A stretch of DNA of 64,000 nt from NCBI RefSeq assembly GCF_000499845.2, contig NC_023758.2, forward strand, positions 13,858,427-13,922,426. The letters are read 5' to 3'. The notes beneath the pieces are model-generated. The model did no database searches and was not told where the DNA came from. It saw only the letters and a list, made by a program, of their open reading frames with translations. Below are positions 39,115 through 48,771 of the stretch, piece by piece; within the stretch, counting starts at the first letter, position 1; the number at the start of each line of letters is the position of its first letter. Source of the DNA: Phaseolus vulgaris. Its lineage: Eukaryota; Streptophyta; Magnoliopsida; Fabales; Fabaceae. The position numbers and the translations under genes were made by a program.

Positions 39115-39208
39115 GAAAATCATGACAGACTGAGCACCACCACCACAACAATAGCCTTATACCATTAAGTGAAAATCATGACAGACTGAGCACCACCACC
39201 ACAACAAT
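39115..39208. repeat. 38-bp direct repeat, period 56
   Basis: GAAAATCATGACAGACTGAG plus CACCACCACCACAACAAT occurs at 39115-39152 and again at 39171-39208, inside the CACTA element. Confidence 0.9.
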
Positions 39209-40029
39209 CAGTTATACATATCACATGATGCTTTGAACTTAATAAAAGTAGAAAACCACGCCAATCAGTATAATTACGACTAAAATCAACACAAAAGATG
39301 AATGTGGAAACATAAAGCTCTTTCATTTTGTATACACAAGTGTTAAAAATCAAGTTACCATGACTAAACAAATTAGGAGTTAGTAAAAATGAAAAACGAT
39401 CTTCAGAAAAATAAAAATGTAAACAAATCCTTTACCTTGAGACATTTTTCTTTTAAGCATCAATAGTTGACAAAGAATCTTTTTGTTAGGACCCTGCAGA
39501 GACAATAAATATTGTCAACCATCATATCTTTAAATGGAATCTCAACTAGAACAAATTAAAAGTAAGACTTGGGAGAAAATGGTTATCTCCTATTGGTCCT
39601 CCAGAAAAAGTACCCTTATTTGTATAAAAAAAATTAATAGTCTTTCCCAATAAGCAGATCAGCTACATATGCACATAAATACCAGAACAACAAGAACCAA
39701 ACTATCATGTTAAGAAATTATCAGAATTTGCAAGAGATGCAATACGGTGCATGCTTTTTTGAAGTCTACCAGGATAAAGTCTTAGTGGGAGAGTTGGGAC
39801 AAGAAACAAATGGAAAGTTAGAGATATGCAAATTGGAAACAAGCCTTGGCTGGAAAGACATGGATTTTCCTAAGTACAAGTATGACAAAGTATAAGGAAT
39901 TTATCAAGAGAAGAGACACAACGCAATAACTTTAGTTGGGAGGTAAATGTTGAAAATAGAGTACCATAGGTAGCGTAGTTTAAGTACCTTCAGTCCAGCC
40001 AACAAAATATCAGAGGGACATAGGGTAAC

Positions 40030-40510
40030 CTCTACCATGAGATCCAAGCAGAGTGGATGAAATGGAGGATTGTTTCACGGGTGATACATGATAAAAAGTA
40101 CCACTCTAAGCTTAAAGGAAAAATTTACCTCATGGCTATAAGACCTGTAATGATATGGGATTGAATGTTGGGCGTTAAAGAGCCAACAAGAAAGTAAGAT
40201 TGCATTGCAAAAATGAGAATGTAACAATGGATAAGTGGATACACAAGATAAGATAACATTAGGAAGTGGTGGGTAGCCCTTATTGCAAAAAAATTGGTAT
40301 AATGATATACCTTATATGGTTTGGGCATGTCAGGAGAAGGCCCATAAAAGAACCAGTATAGAGGGCTAACTAGACAGAAGATAGTTCAATAGTTAAAGGA
40401 AGATGGAGACCAGAGAAAATTATTGGTCAAAATCATTAAGAGGGTTAGAGGTAAATAATTTATCTACGCAATAATATAAGACATAAATTTATGTCATCAT
40501 ATGATCCTCG
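40030..40510 (+). pseudogene. LINE reverse-transcriptase C-terminal fragment
   Basis: With stops and shifts, it reads MKWRIVSRVIHDKKYHSKLK, KGKIYLMAIRPVMIW, then IAKMRM-, IRKWWVALIAKKLV- and GLGMSGEGP-like blocks. This follows the C-terminal region shared by many plant LINE reverse transcriptases (LKLKGKFYRTAIRPAMLYG ... EMRMLRWM ... RWFGHVRRRP). It lies within the CACTA element and has no 5' portion, as expected of a 5'-truncated insertion or of a fragment picked up by the CACTA. No poly-A tail or target duplication was identified. Confidence 0.65.
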
Positions 40511-40691
40511 TAGCAAACCAACTTAAAGGGAAATGACTTCAATTCTTGTTATAAAGTATCAGAATATAGATATTTAGAAACACCTCCAGCTAGTTGAGGT
40601 TGATCGGTCTCAACTAGTTGAATTTATGTTAGACACAGTTGAGTACTTGGGGCTTTCTTCACCTTAGACTACGCCATCCCTATGATGATAT

Positions 40692-41859
40692 TGTTAGAAT
40701 AGATGGCTTTAAACTAGAGGGGGGTGAATTGTTTAAAGAGGATTTTCGTACACTTTTAAAACAAGAATGAAATTATCTCAAGAAACAATTGATTCAGAAA
40801 TTCAGTTCGCCAAAACAGCAAGCAAAAGTTGCAGTACCAGAAAAACAATCGGTTGTTTCACAGAAACAATCGGTTGTTTCACAGAAACAATCGGTTGTTT
40901 ATACTAGCAAACAACAAAATAAAACTGAATTTAAAGAGTTAGAGATAGAGAGATTGTACACAATTGTTTATACTGGTTCACTCCAAACCCAGAGCTACAT
41001 CCAGTCTTCTCAGAACCCTGAGGAAATCCACTAAGCAATCACACCTTGATCACTTACACAACAACCAAGAGAATGACCTTGAACACCTCAAAAAACACAC
41101 TCTCCTTGGCCAACACACCAACACTAAGATTGTTGATCTTGATCCCCTCAAGAACACAGCCAATCTCAGCAAACACAGAAACGAAACTTGTTCAACAGAG
41201 TACAAGGATTACACTTGTTACAGAAGATAATCTGAAATCAATACAAGCAGAATCCTATTCCATACACTTTGATCAATCACAAACTCTTAGCAATCTCAGC
41301 TCTTTGAAAAACTCAAAAACTCTTAGCAAAAACTTGTCAAAGATTAATTGTCAAATCTGTTTTTCTGAATTTATTCAAAGATGTAGTTTGTTATCAAATC
41401 TTAACAAACTCTTAAATTGCATTAAAAGATTGGTCAAAGCATTTCATGACTGGAGCGTAAGCAGTTAAAACATTTAAAGCTCAGTCAAAGATAAAACAGT
41501 TTTTCTGTTATGGTCCCAAAACAAGCAATCGGTTGTTTCCTCGAATCAATCGGTTGTTTTAGTTCTTAACAGTTCAACCATTTTAAAAACAGTTTTCAAT
41601 CTTTTTCTCAAAACACCTAAGTATAAACAATCGGTTGTTTCGACAAAACAATCGGTTGTTTTAACTTAGCTTGAAAACATTTTACTTTCACAAAGATTGA
41701 GAATGCCTATGCTTTAGATTTAATCAAAGGATGGATTACAACATCCAAACTACCCCAGAACTAAGCTAAACCAGCACAGCAACATCAAGCACATCAGCGG
41801 CTTCAACATCCTTCAAAGGATTTGGATTCTTCAAAGTTTGAACACCACTTGGTTCAACA
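40692..41859. mobile_element. Solo LTR (family with AATCGGTTGTTT motifs), copy 1, 1168 bp
   Basis: Begins TGTTAGAATAGATGG and ends CTTGGTTCAACA, giving TG...CA with the inverted ends TGTTAGAA/TTCAACA. It is flanked by a perfect 5-bp duplication GATAT (40687-40691 and 41860-41864). It has no coding region of its own. Seven copies of AATCGGTTGTTT are spread over it. It is homologous along its full length to 44891-46030. Recombination between the two LTRs of a full element is the usual origin. An alternative is a small non-coding LTR-like element. Frames such as 40789-41468 are open by chance. Confidence 0.85.
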
Positions 41860-42605
41860 GATATCCTTTCTTTAGGTAGTAAGTATCCTTTCATATAGAA
41901 TAAAAGTTCACATATTTAGGGTAGTTTAATGATCACTAGGACTAATTGCATTACCAGACCTTCTAAAAATGAAAAAAGAGAGAGTCAAAGTTTAAGAGAG
42001 AAAAAGATGCAAATCAAGTTATGAAGAAAACCACAAAGCCGCTAAATAGTCTACTTGTACATCCTTGGCCATCATTGGAGAGTAAAAACAAGATAATAAT
42101 AATTCTAATACGAAAAGAAATGAATCAGAATAAATGGGAGAATTATTTAATACTAAGATTAATGTTGAAGTGCCAACTATGGACTTTATATCGTTTCTAT
42201 TATGTTCTTTATCAGCTCTTTCAAATTCTTTGCTTTGGATCATTGTTTTATCTGGCATCTATAGAACCGAAACCTCGAAATTGAGTACCGACATGCTACC
42301 AAGCTCGTGCAAACATATTCGTCTGTGCCAACTTTTGAAAGTTTTTGTAAGAAACAAATAATAGAAACAGTTCTTCATGTACAAACACTTAGCTAGCAAT
42401 TAATTGAGGGATACAACATAAGAACAAAATCTAGGGTTCTAAGATAGGGAAAGAATCTAGGGTTCTAAGATAGGGAAAATACACCATGATTAAATTGCAC
42501 GGAGCTTCGATGAGGAAACATAAAAATAAAAGCAAAGGACGATAATGGAGCGAAACTTACAATGATAAGCTTGGAGAGGTTGATCTACTTCGGAGCAGAG
42601 AAGCG

Positions 42606-42800
42606 CCATTGTTGTAGTGTGCATTGTTGTCGTCGTTGTTGCAGGGTGTTGTCGTTGCCGTTGTCGTCGCCGTTGCTGCAGGGTGCATTGTCATTGTCGT
42701 CGCCGTTGATGCAGGGTGCATTGCGTTGCCGTCGCCGTTGCTGCATGGTGCGTTGCCGTTGTCGTCGTCGTTGCTGTAGTGGTCGCCGTTACAGTGCGTT
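42606..42800. repeat. GC-rich GTTGTCGTCGCC minisatellite
   Basis: Imperfect units of CGTTGTCGTCGCCGTTGCTG followed by CAGGGTGCATTG repeat several times near the right end of the CACTA element. The Cys/Arg-rich frame over it is a product of the repeat. Confidence 0.85.
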
Positions 42801-43484
42801 TGCAGAGTACCTTTGTGCAGCTTGCGTTTGTAGAGTGAGAGATGAACCGAAAATGTTAAAGAGAGATAGATAAATTTTGAAATTCAACACCTGTATACTA
42901 TTTGCTAAAATTTAATAAATTTTTGAAAAATATGCATTTTTATTTAAATTAATTTTTTAATTTAAATAATATTTTTAATTTATTAAAAAATTAAATTTTA
43001 TATTTAAATAAAATTAAGAAATTAGTTAATTTATTCATATCAATTTATAATATTTTATAAATTAATAATTAATAATTAATTTTATAAAATTTAATTACTC
43101 CAAAAATTGGTATCTAAATTCAAATAATAGTGACTAAAAATTTAAGTATCTAAGTATATGATGATTAAAAACTACAAAATTAGTTTCCAATTTTATTATT
43201 TTTAGAGACCAAAAATTAGTTTCTAAAATAGATTAAAAGTGACAAAAAAAATAGTTTCTAATTACATTTTAATAAGAGACTAAAAAAATGGTTTATATAA
43301 AAAAAACTTTTTTATTTTTATTATTAGCTACAAAAAATATAGTATCTAATTATTTATTAATAATAGATACCATTTTAGTAACCAATAATTTTTAGTTTAT
43401 AAAATGTTATATAAATTAGTTACTATAGAAACTATTTTTTCTTGGTTTCTAAATTAGTTACTATTCAATCATTTTCTTGTAGTG

Positions 43485-43627
43485 TTATATTATCAGATTA
43501 TGCTCTACATAATTTGCTACTCCATATGTTATGTCTATCTATCCATAATTACACCATTTTTTTTTGTCTTATTTACATTGATACACTTTCTATATACATC
43601 TATATGGAAAATATAATAATTCCAATA
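43485..43627 (-). repeat. Copia 3' LTR, second part
   Basis: ATTTGCTACTCCATATGTTATG, ACACTTTCTATATACATCTA and AAATATAATAATTCCAATA match 48656-48771. Joining both parts, minus one TTA, gives 194 bp against 207 bp for the intact LTR. Confidence 0.85.
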
Positions 43628-43652
43628 CTCCCGCTCAAGTTGTGAGTAAATA

Positions 43653-44890
43653 TCATGGACTCCCAACTTGTTTTGCAAAGTCACGAACTGATCTTTCCAA
43701 GAGGCTTAGTAAATATATATATGCTAACTGACAATATGAAGAGACATGTGATGGAGTTATCATCCTAGCTTGCAACTTTTCTCGTACGATGTAACAGTCT
43801 ATCTCGATATGCTTCGTACGCTCATGAAATACAGGATTTGCTGCAATATGAAGTGTCATTTGATTATCACAATACAAAGGTGTAGGCATGCTAATTGAAA
43901 CCTTGAGGTCTCGCAGGATATAAAATAACCATGTTAGCTCTAGACAAGCCTTTGCCATGGTGTAATATTTTGCTTCGGCAAAAGACCTTGACACGTTGGT
44001 TTGTTTCTTAGACTTCCAGGATGCCAATGAATTTCCCATGAAAATGCAATAGCCACTAACTGATCTTCGAGTAATATGATATCCTCCCCCAATCTGAACA
44101 CCATAAGCTTTCATCTTAAGATCATTATCAGAGGAAAGTAATAACCCTTGTCCAGGTGTCCCCTTGATGTACTTCAGAACCCGTAATATTGCATCCTAGT
44201 GTGTTTTGCGAGGTTCTTGCATAAACTGGCTTAAAGTTCTAATTGAGTAAACAATATATGGGCTTATGAACGTGAGGTAAATGAGCCTTCCAACTAACCT
44301 GTGATATTTAGTTGGGTCATGTAATAAATCACCATCAGTAAGAATGAGTTTTAAATTTTGCTCCTTAGGGAACTTCTCCGGTTTTGCCCCAGTTAGACCT
44401 GTATCATCCAAAATGTCCAACACATATTTTCTTTAAGACCTAAAAATGCCATGTTTAGATCGAGAAAATTCAATTCCCAAAAAATATTTTAAGGTGCCAA
44501 GATCCTTGATTCGAAAATGTTGGAGCAAAAATTCCTTGAAATGCTTGATTTCGACATCATCATTTCTTGTTAAAAATATATCATCGGCATAGAGTAAGAC
44601 AACTGTGAAAGATGATCCAACAGTCTTGAAGAGTAGTCTGATTTTGATTGAATATATCATGCCTTTTGAATAACCTTAGAAAAAGTAGCAAACCAATTTT
44701 GGGACGCTTGTTTTAGTCCGTACAAGGACTTATGAGGCTGACAAACCAGATTTTCCCCTGTCAGTGAAATCCAGAAGGAAGCTCCATGTAAACAGTTTCA
44801 TGAAGGTCACCGTACAAAAATACATTTTTTATGTAAAGTTGGTAGGTGAACCGGTTTCTAGCAACTGCAATAGTCAAAAGACAACGTAAT
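43653..44890 (-). pseudogene. Copia reverse transcriptase (3' half) and RNase H
   Basis: The minus-strand frame 44660-44433 carries the polymerase motif LLYADDI (YADD for the usual YVDD) and KDLGTLKYFLGIEF. Frame 44423-44196 gives YHRLVGRLIYLTFISPYIVYS. Frame 44114-43653 is RNase H: SVSGYCIFMGNSLASWKSKK, FAEAKYYTMAKACLELTWL, YCDNQMTLHIAANPVFHERT and HIEIDCYIVREKL. Stops separate the frames. Upstream, the solo LTR at 44891-46030 splits it from the N-terminal part. Confidence 0.9.
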
Positions 44891-46030
44891 TGTTAGAATA
44901 TATGGCTTTAATCTAGAGGGGGTGAATTGTTTAAAGAGGGTTTTCGAAAACTTTTAAGCCAAGAATGAAATTACTTCGAGAAACAAATGATAAGGAATTC
45001 AGTTTGCCAAAACACAAAGCAAAAACAACAGCACCAGAAAAGCAATCGGTTGTTTCACAGAAACAATCGGTTGTTTATACCAGTTTACAAAATCAAAACT
45101 GAATTTAAAGAGTTAAGGAAGAGAGAATGCACACAGATGTTTATACTGGTTCACTCTAAACCCAGAGCTACATCCAGTCTTCTCAGAAACCACTGAGGAA
45201 TTCCACTAAGCAATCAAACCTATATCACTTACAACACAACCAAGAAAGTGACCTTGGTCCCCTCAAGACACACACTTCTCTTGGCCAACACACCAACACT
45301 GAGAATGTTGATCTTGATCCCCTCAAGAACACATAGCACTTCTCGGCAAACACACAGAAGAAACTTGTTCAACAGATACAAGGATTACACTTGTTACAGA
45401 AGTAAATCTGAAATCAATACAAGCAGAAATCCTATCTCACACTCTTTGATCAATCTCAATCTCTAAGCAATCTCAACTCTTTGAAAATCATAATCTTGTT
45501 GTTCTCAAAAGATTGTTATTTCTCAAATCTGTTTTTCTGAATTTATTCAAAAGATGTTTGTTATCAAATCTTAACAAACTATTCATTGCATTTAAAGATT
45601 GGTCAAAGCATTAAAGACTGGAGCGTAAACAGTTAGAAAATCATTTAATGCTCAGTCAAAGCACAAAACAGTTTTTCTGTTATGGTACCAAAACAAACAA
45701 TCGGTTGTTTCCTCGAATCAATCGGTTGTTTTGGTTTTAACAGTTCAACCATTTGAAAAACAGTTTTCAATCTTTTCTAAAACCATCTAAGTATAAAACA
45801 ATCGGTTGTTTCGACAAAACAATTGGTTGTTTTTCACTTAGTTTGAAAAACACTTTTCTTTTAAAAGATTGAGAATGCCTATGCTTTGGATTCAATCTAG
45901 AGTGGATTACAAAACTCAAACTACCCCAGATCCTAACTTTGACAGCTCAACAACAGCAAGCACAGCCAAGCCTTCAACATCCTTCAAAGGGTTTGGATTC
46001 TTCAAAGCTTGAACACCACTTGGTTCAACA
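44891..46030. mobile_element. Solo LTR (same family), copy 2, 1140 bp
   Basis: Begins TGTTAGAATATATGG and ends CTTGGTTCAACA, flanked by a perfect 5-bp duplication GTAAT (44886-44890 and 46031-46035). It carries five perfect AATCGGTTGTTT motifs and one with a single change. It interrupts the copia reverse transcriptase frame, whose two halves resume on either side, so it inserted after the copia element. Confidence 0.9.
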
Positions 46031-46035
46031 GTAAT

Positions 46036-46256
46036 ATCATAAGTTTAGCAGTAGGAGAAAAAGTCGCAATATAGTCAATCCCTTCCACTTGCGTGTAGCC
46101 TTTGGTGACTAAGCACGCCTTATATCGTTTGATGCTCCCATCGGACCTATATTTTATTTTATAAACCCATCGGCATCCTATGTGTTTGTGGCCAGTTGGT
46201 AATGAAACAAAGGTCCAGGTGTTATTTTCTGTCAATGCTGATAATTTAGATTTCAT
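46036..46256 (-). pseudogene. Copia reverse transcriptase, N-terminal part
   Basis: Reads [40 protein letters not shown] and [20 protein letters not shown], the conserved start of copia reverse transcriptase. It breaks off where the solo LTR enters. Confidence 0.92.
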
Positions 46257-46568
46257 GGCTTCCTTTCAGTGGGGAGAAAGAATGGCCTGATGATATGATG
46301 AAGACTCTCTATGTGTAGAGATGTTAGCTAAAAAAGTGTTGTGAGCAAAAGATAAGTTGAAATAAGAAATAAAATGAGAAAGTGGGTATCGTGTACCTGG
46401 GAGAGAACCTTGGCTAGGAATGGACTGATTGGCGCGATGTGGCAATAAGTAATCTTTATGCCATGCAGAAGGATGTTTGAGATGTGTAGAATGTTAATGT
46501 GGTTGTGTAGAAATATCAAAGGATGAATTAGGCACAAGAGATTCAGTGGTCATAGATTCATGAATAGG

Positions 46569-47632
46569 CTAAATGGGTATGGGTTCGGTAATTGGATAAA
46601 TGGGTACAGGTTCGGTAATGGGCTCAATGGGTGTGAGTTCGGTAATGGGTATGAGTTCGATAATAGGCTCATTGGGCGAAGTTGGTGAAGTCGATTGTGA
46701 GTTCAGTAGTGTGGTATGAAATGTAGAATTTTGATAGTCTAAGTCAAGGACCAATTTTGGTAGGACAGAAGTGTGTGAGGGTGGTGTTATTTCATGAAAA
46801 AGAAAATTAGTTTCGTGAAAAACCATGTCCCTACTGACAAAAATAGTGTTGTCTTCAAGATCGTATAATTTGTAGCCTTTGTGATTAGGTGGATATCCAA
46901 TAAAAACACATCGTCCAGTGCGAGGATCAAATCTGTGTTTGGGATTATTCACTATTGCATAACATAGGCTGTAAAAAATACGTAAATGTATAACAGATGG
47001 AAATTGGTTGTATAATAGTTGAAAGGGTGTTTTATCTGATAGAATGGGGGAAGGTAGGTCGTTAATGAGGTAAATCACAACTAAAACACAATCTCCCGAA
47101 AAACGAATAGGTAAATTAGACTGATAAAGAAGAGACCACGCAACTATGAGGACATGACGAAGTTTGCACTCAATCATCCCATTTTGTTGGGGGGTATAGA
47201 CACATGTACGTTTGCATTCAATATCGTGATCAAGAAAAAACTGACATATGGAAAGAAATTTCGTATCATTATCTGTTCGGACGACTTTAACACGGATGTG
47301 GAATTATGTACATGTAAATGTGATGAAAGATTGTAGTAGACGTTGAGTATTTGATTTGTGTTGCATAAAAAAAACCCAAGTGCATCTAATGAAATCATCA
47401 ACATGGTTAAAAAAAATCGTGCATTTGAATAAGTAGGTGATGTATGAGGAGCCCAAATATCGCAATGTAACAAATCAAATGGACGTTGTGTATTTATTGC
47501 ACTGGAAGTAAAAGGCAGTCTAGTTTGTTTAGCAATGGGACATATATTGCAGTTATTATGAGCAGACATATTGAAAGAAAATAATAAAGATGCCAATTTT
47601 AAACGGGATGAAGATGGATGGCCAAATCTCAT
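46569..47632 (-). pseudogene. Copia integrase region, frameshifted
   Basis: Frame 47632-47174 starts with RFGHPSSSRLKLASLL and NCNICPIAKQTRLPF (His and Cys residues of the integrase zinc-binding part), followed by RPFDLLHCDIWAPH with the first catalytic Asp region. Frame 47177-46569 continues with LINDLPSPILSDKTPFQLLY, then FDPRTGRCVFIGYPPNHKGY and KLYDLEDNTIFVSRDMVFHE, which end the copia integrase module. The middle of the catalytic core is scrambled by frameshifts. Confidence 0.88.
46573..46677. repeat. Minisatellite in the copia hinge region
   Basis: GGTTCGGTAATGGGCTCAAT-like units repeat about four times, giving PITE(P/L)(V/T)PI repeats in the frame between integrase and reverse transcriptase. 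Confidence 0.8.
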
Positions 47633-47855
47633 ATGCTAGAGATTCATGTTGCTAGAAACATGAAAAGAGTCGGGCAATTTTTTTTAAAGGTTTCATGTAA
47701 TAAACCTTGTTCACCCGAGCCAATTATCCTCCCCGTAACCAGATCTTGCAGGATACAACCATTTGGAAGTAAGACAATGCAACAAGTTAGAGCTTTAGTG
47801 AGTTTACTTGTTGAAATAAGATTTAAATGAAAAGAAGGGACACATAAAGAATGCT

Positions 47856-48086
47856 CTAATTTGATACCATGTTAAATTGGATGGTCCCTTTCGACGTGAT
47901 TGGGATTGTTGTGCCTGTAGGAAGGTTTACCAAAGAAACTGGTGATGGAGTTGAATTAATAAATAATTCTGGATTTGAAACAATATGATCAATTGTGAAG
48001 ACAAAATTTACTGAAGTATTAAAGTTCATGAGAAAACCTATTGCATTTGCGTAAACATCATGGTTAACCAAATTAATCATCGACAA
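47856..48086 (-). pseudogene. Copia protease remnant lacking the active-site triad
   Basis: DHIVSNPELFINSTPSPVSL and NLPTGTTIPITSKGTIQFN match the copia protease region. The residues before DHIVSN, normally DSGAT or DTGAT, are replaced by FT, so the catalytic Asp appears to be lost. No zinc knuckle is seen ahead of it. Confidence 0.7.
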
Positions 48087-48196
48087 TTGTTGTTGTGTCT
48101 CTTCCTATATAATTAATGAATATGCCTGTCGAATGTTAGGCAAGGGAGACATCATCAAAATATTAGACCAGTTACCTTTATAGGTGTCATTGAGAC

Positions 48197-48496
48197 TCAT
48201 AAGAAATTGTGTGCTTTGACTTGATTACAAGGTGAGGATGAGCGATATGCGTCTAGCTCGTCCCAAAGGCTCTTGATTTTTATGTAATATGACAAAACAG
48301 ACATTGTACCTTGAGTAATTGTGACAATGGCTTTCTGTATCAGAAAAATTGCATGAGTCATTGATTTACTCCATGTTCGGTAGTTTGAGTCATTCAATTT
48401 ATTTGGGACAAGTAGGTGTCCGGATTGATCTGAATGATGTACATAGTATGAATTTGATATATCCATAAGTGCGTCTTTGGAGTTTTCGGCAGACAT
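48197..48496 (-). pseudogene. Copia Gag remnant, internally deleted
   Basis: YYVHHSDQSGHLLVPNKLND and SNYRTWSKSM fit the N-terminal Gag motif; the following residues jump to TQGTMSVLSYYIKIKSLWDE, so the middle of Gag is deleted. The ATG (48496) is about 57 bases downstream of the primer-binding site in the sense direction. Confidence 0.85.
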
Positions 48497-48552
48497 GGCT
48501 GTCGAGGAAAAATAAAAGGGTGAAAGAAGATTTTGTAGTCACTAGAAACGAT

Positions 48553-48564
48553 GCTCTGATACCA
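48553..48564 (-). other. Copia primer-binding site
   Basis: On the minus strand TGGTATCAGAGC follows the end of the 5' LTR directly. This is the typical site complementary to the 3' end of initiator methionine tRNA used by plant copia elements. Confidence 0.85.
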
Positions 48565-48771
48565 TGTCAAAATATTATGGAAAAGATATTTATGTATATT
48601 CATTCAACGCATGCCTACTGTTTATATACATTAGATTGGAGATATGTACTCCATATAATTTGCTACTCCATATGTTATGCCTATCTATCAACAATTACAC
48701 CAAATTATTGTCTTATTTACATTGAAACACTTTCTATATACATCTATATGGAAAATATAATAATTCCAATA
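48565..48771 (-). repeat. Copia 5' LTR, 207 bp
   Basis: Intact counterpart of the split LTR on the left. On the sense (minus) strand it starts TATTGGAATTATTATATTTT (or ATTGG) and ends CCATAATATTTTGACA, so the start departs from the canonical TG in both copies. Confidence 0.85.

Larger units (their letters stand above)
38327..43484. mobile_element. CACTA element, 5158 bp, inserted in the copia LTR
   Basis: The left end CACTACAAGAAAAAGTGC and the reverse complement of the right end, CACTACAAGAAAATGATT, share 14 bases. The flanking trinucleotides are identical: TTA at 38324-38326 and TTA at 43485-43487, the 3-bp duplication of CACTA transposons. Subterminal arrays of GAAACTAATTTAGTAACCAAATATATA-type words (about 38480-38720) face related inverted words near 43080-43470. 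No TNP2 or TNPA gene is visible, so it looks non-autonomous. It contains a LINE fragment, a solo LTR and a GC-rich trinucleotide-like repeat. A minus-strand frame near 39080-38950 (PPSFEENQDEDETQPFTQPL) might be a leftover of an element or host gene and is not recognised. Confidence 0.85.
38273..48771 (-). mobile_element. Ty1/copia retrotransposon with two nested insertions
   Basis: The element reads right to left. Its 5' LTR is 48565-48771, followed (on the minus strand) by the primer-binding site, Gag, protease, integrase, reverse transcriptase, RNase H, a purine-rich tract (GAGCGGGAGT, about 43628-43637) and the 3' LTR. The 3' LTR is split: 38273-38326 plus 43485-43627, with a CACTA element between. 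Both LTRs share TGTCAAAATATTATG at one end and ATAATAATTCCAATA-type sequence at the other. A solo LTR (44891-46030) interrupts reverse transcriptase. Stops and deletions show that it is dead. Flanks TACTC (left) and ATCAA (right) do not match, so no target duplication is seen. Confidence 0.85.

Noticed and set aside
40789..41468. Frames with QSVVSQKQSVV repeats
   Set aside because: They translate the AATCGGTTGTTT-motif region of a solo LTR; the corresponding frames in copy 2 differ.
42562..42873. Cys/Arg-rich 103-residue frame that looks like a small secreted peptide
   Set aside because: It is generated by the GTTGTCGTCGCC repeat; no signal peptide, and the Cys pattern follows the repeat period.
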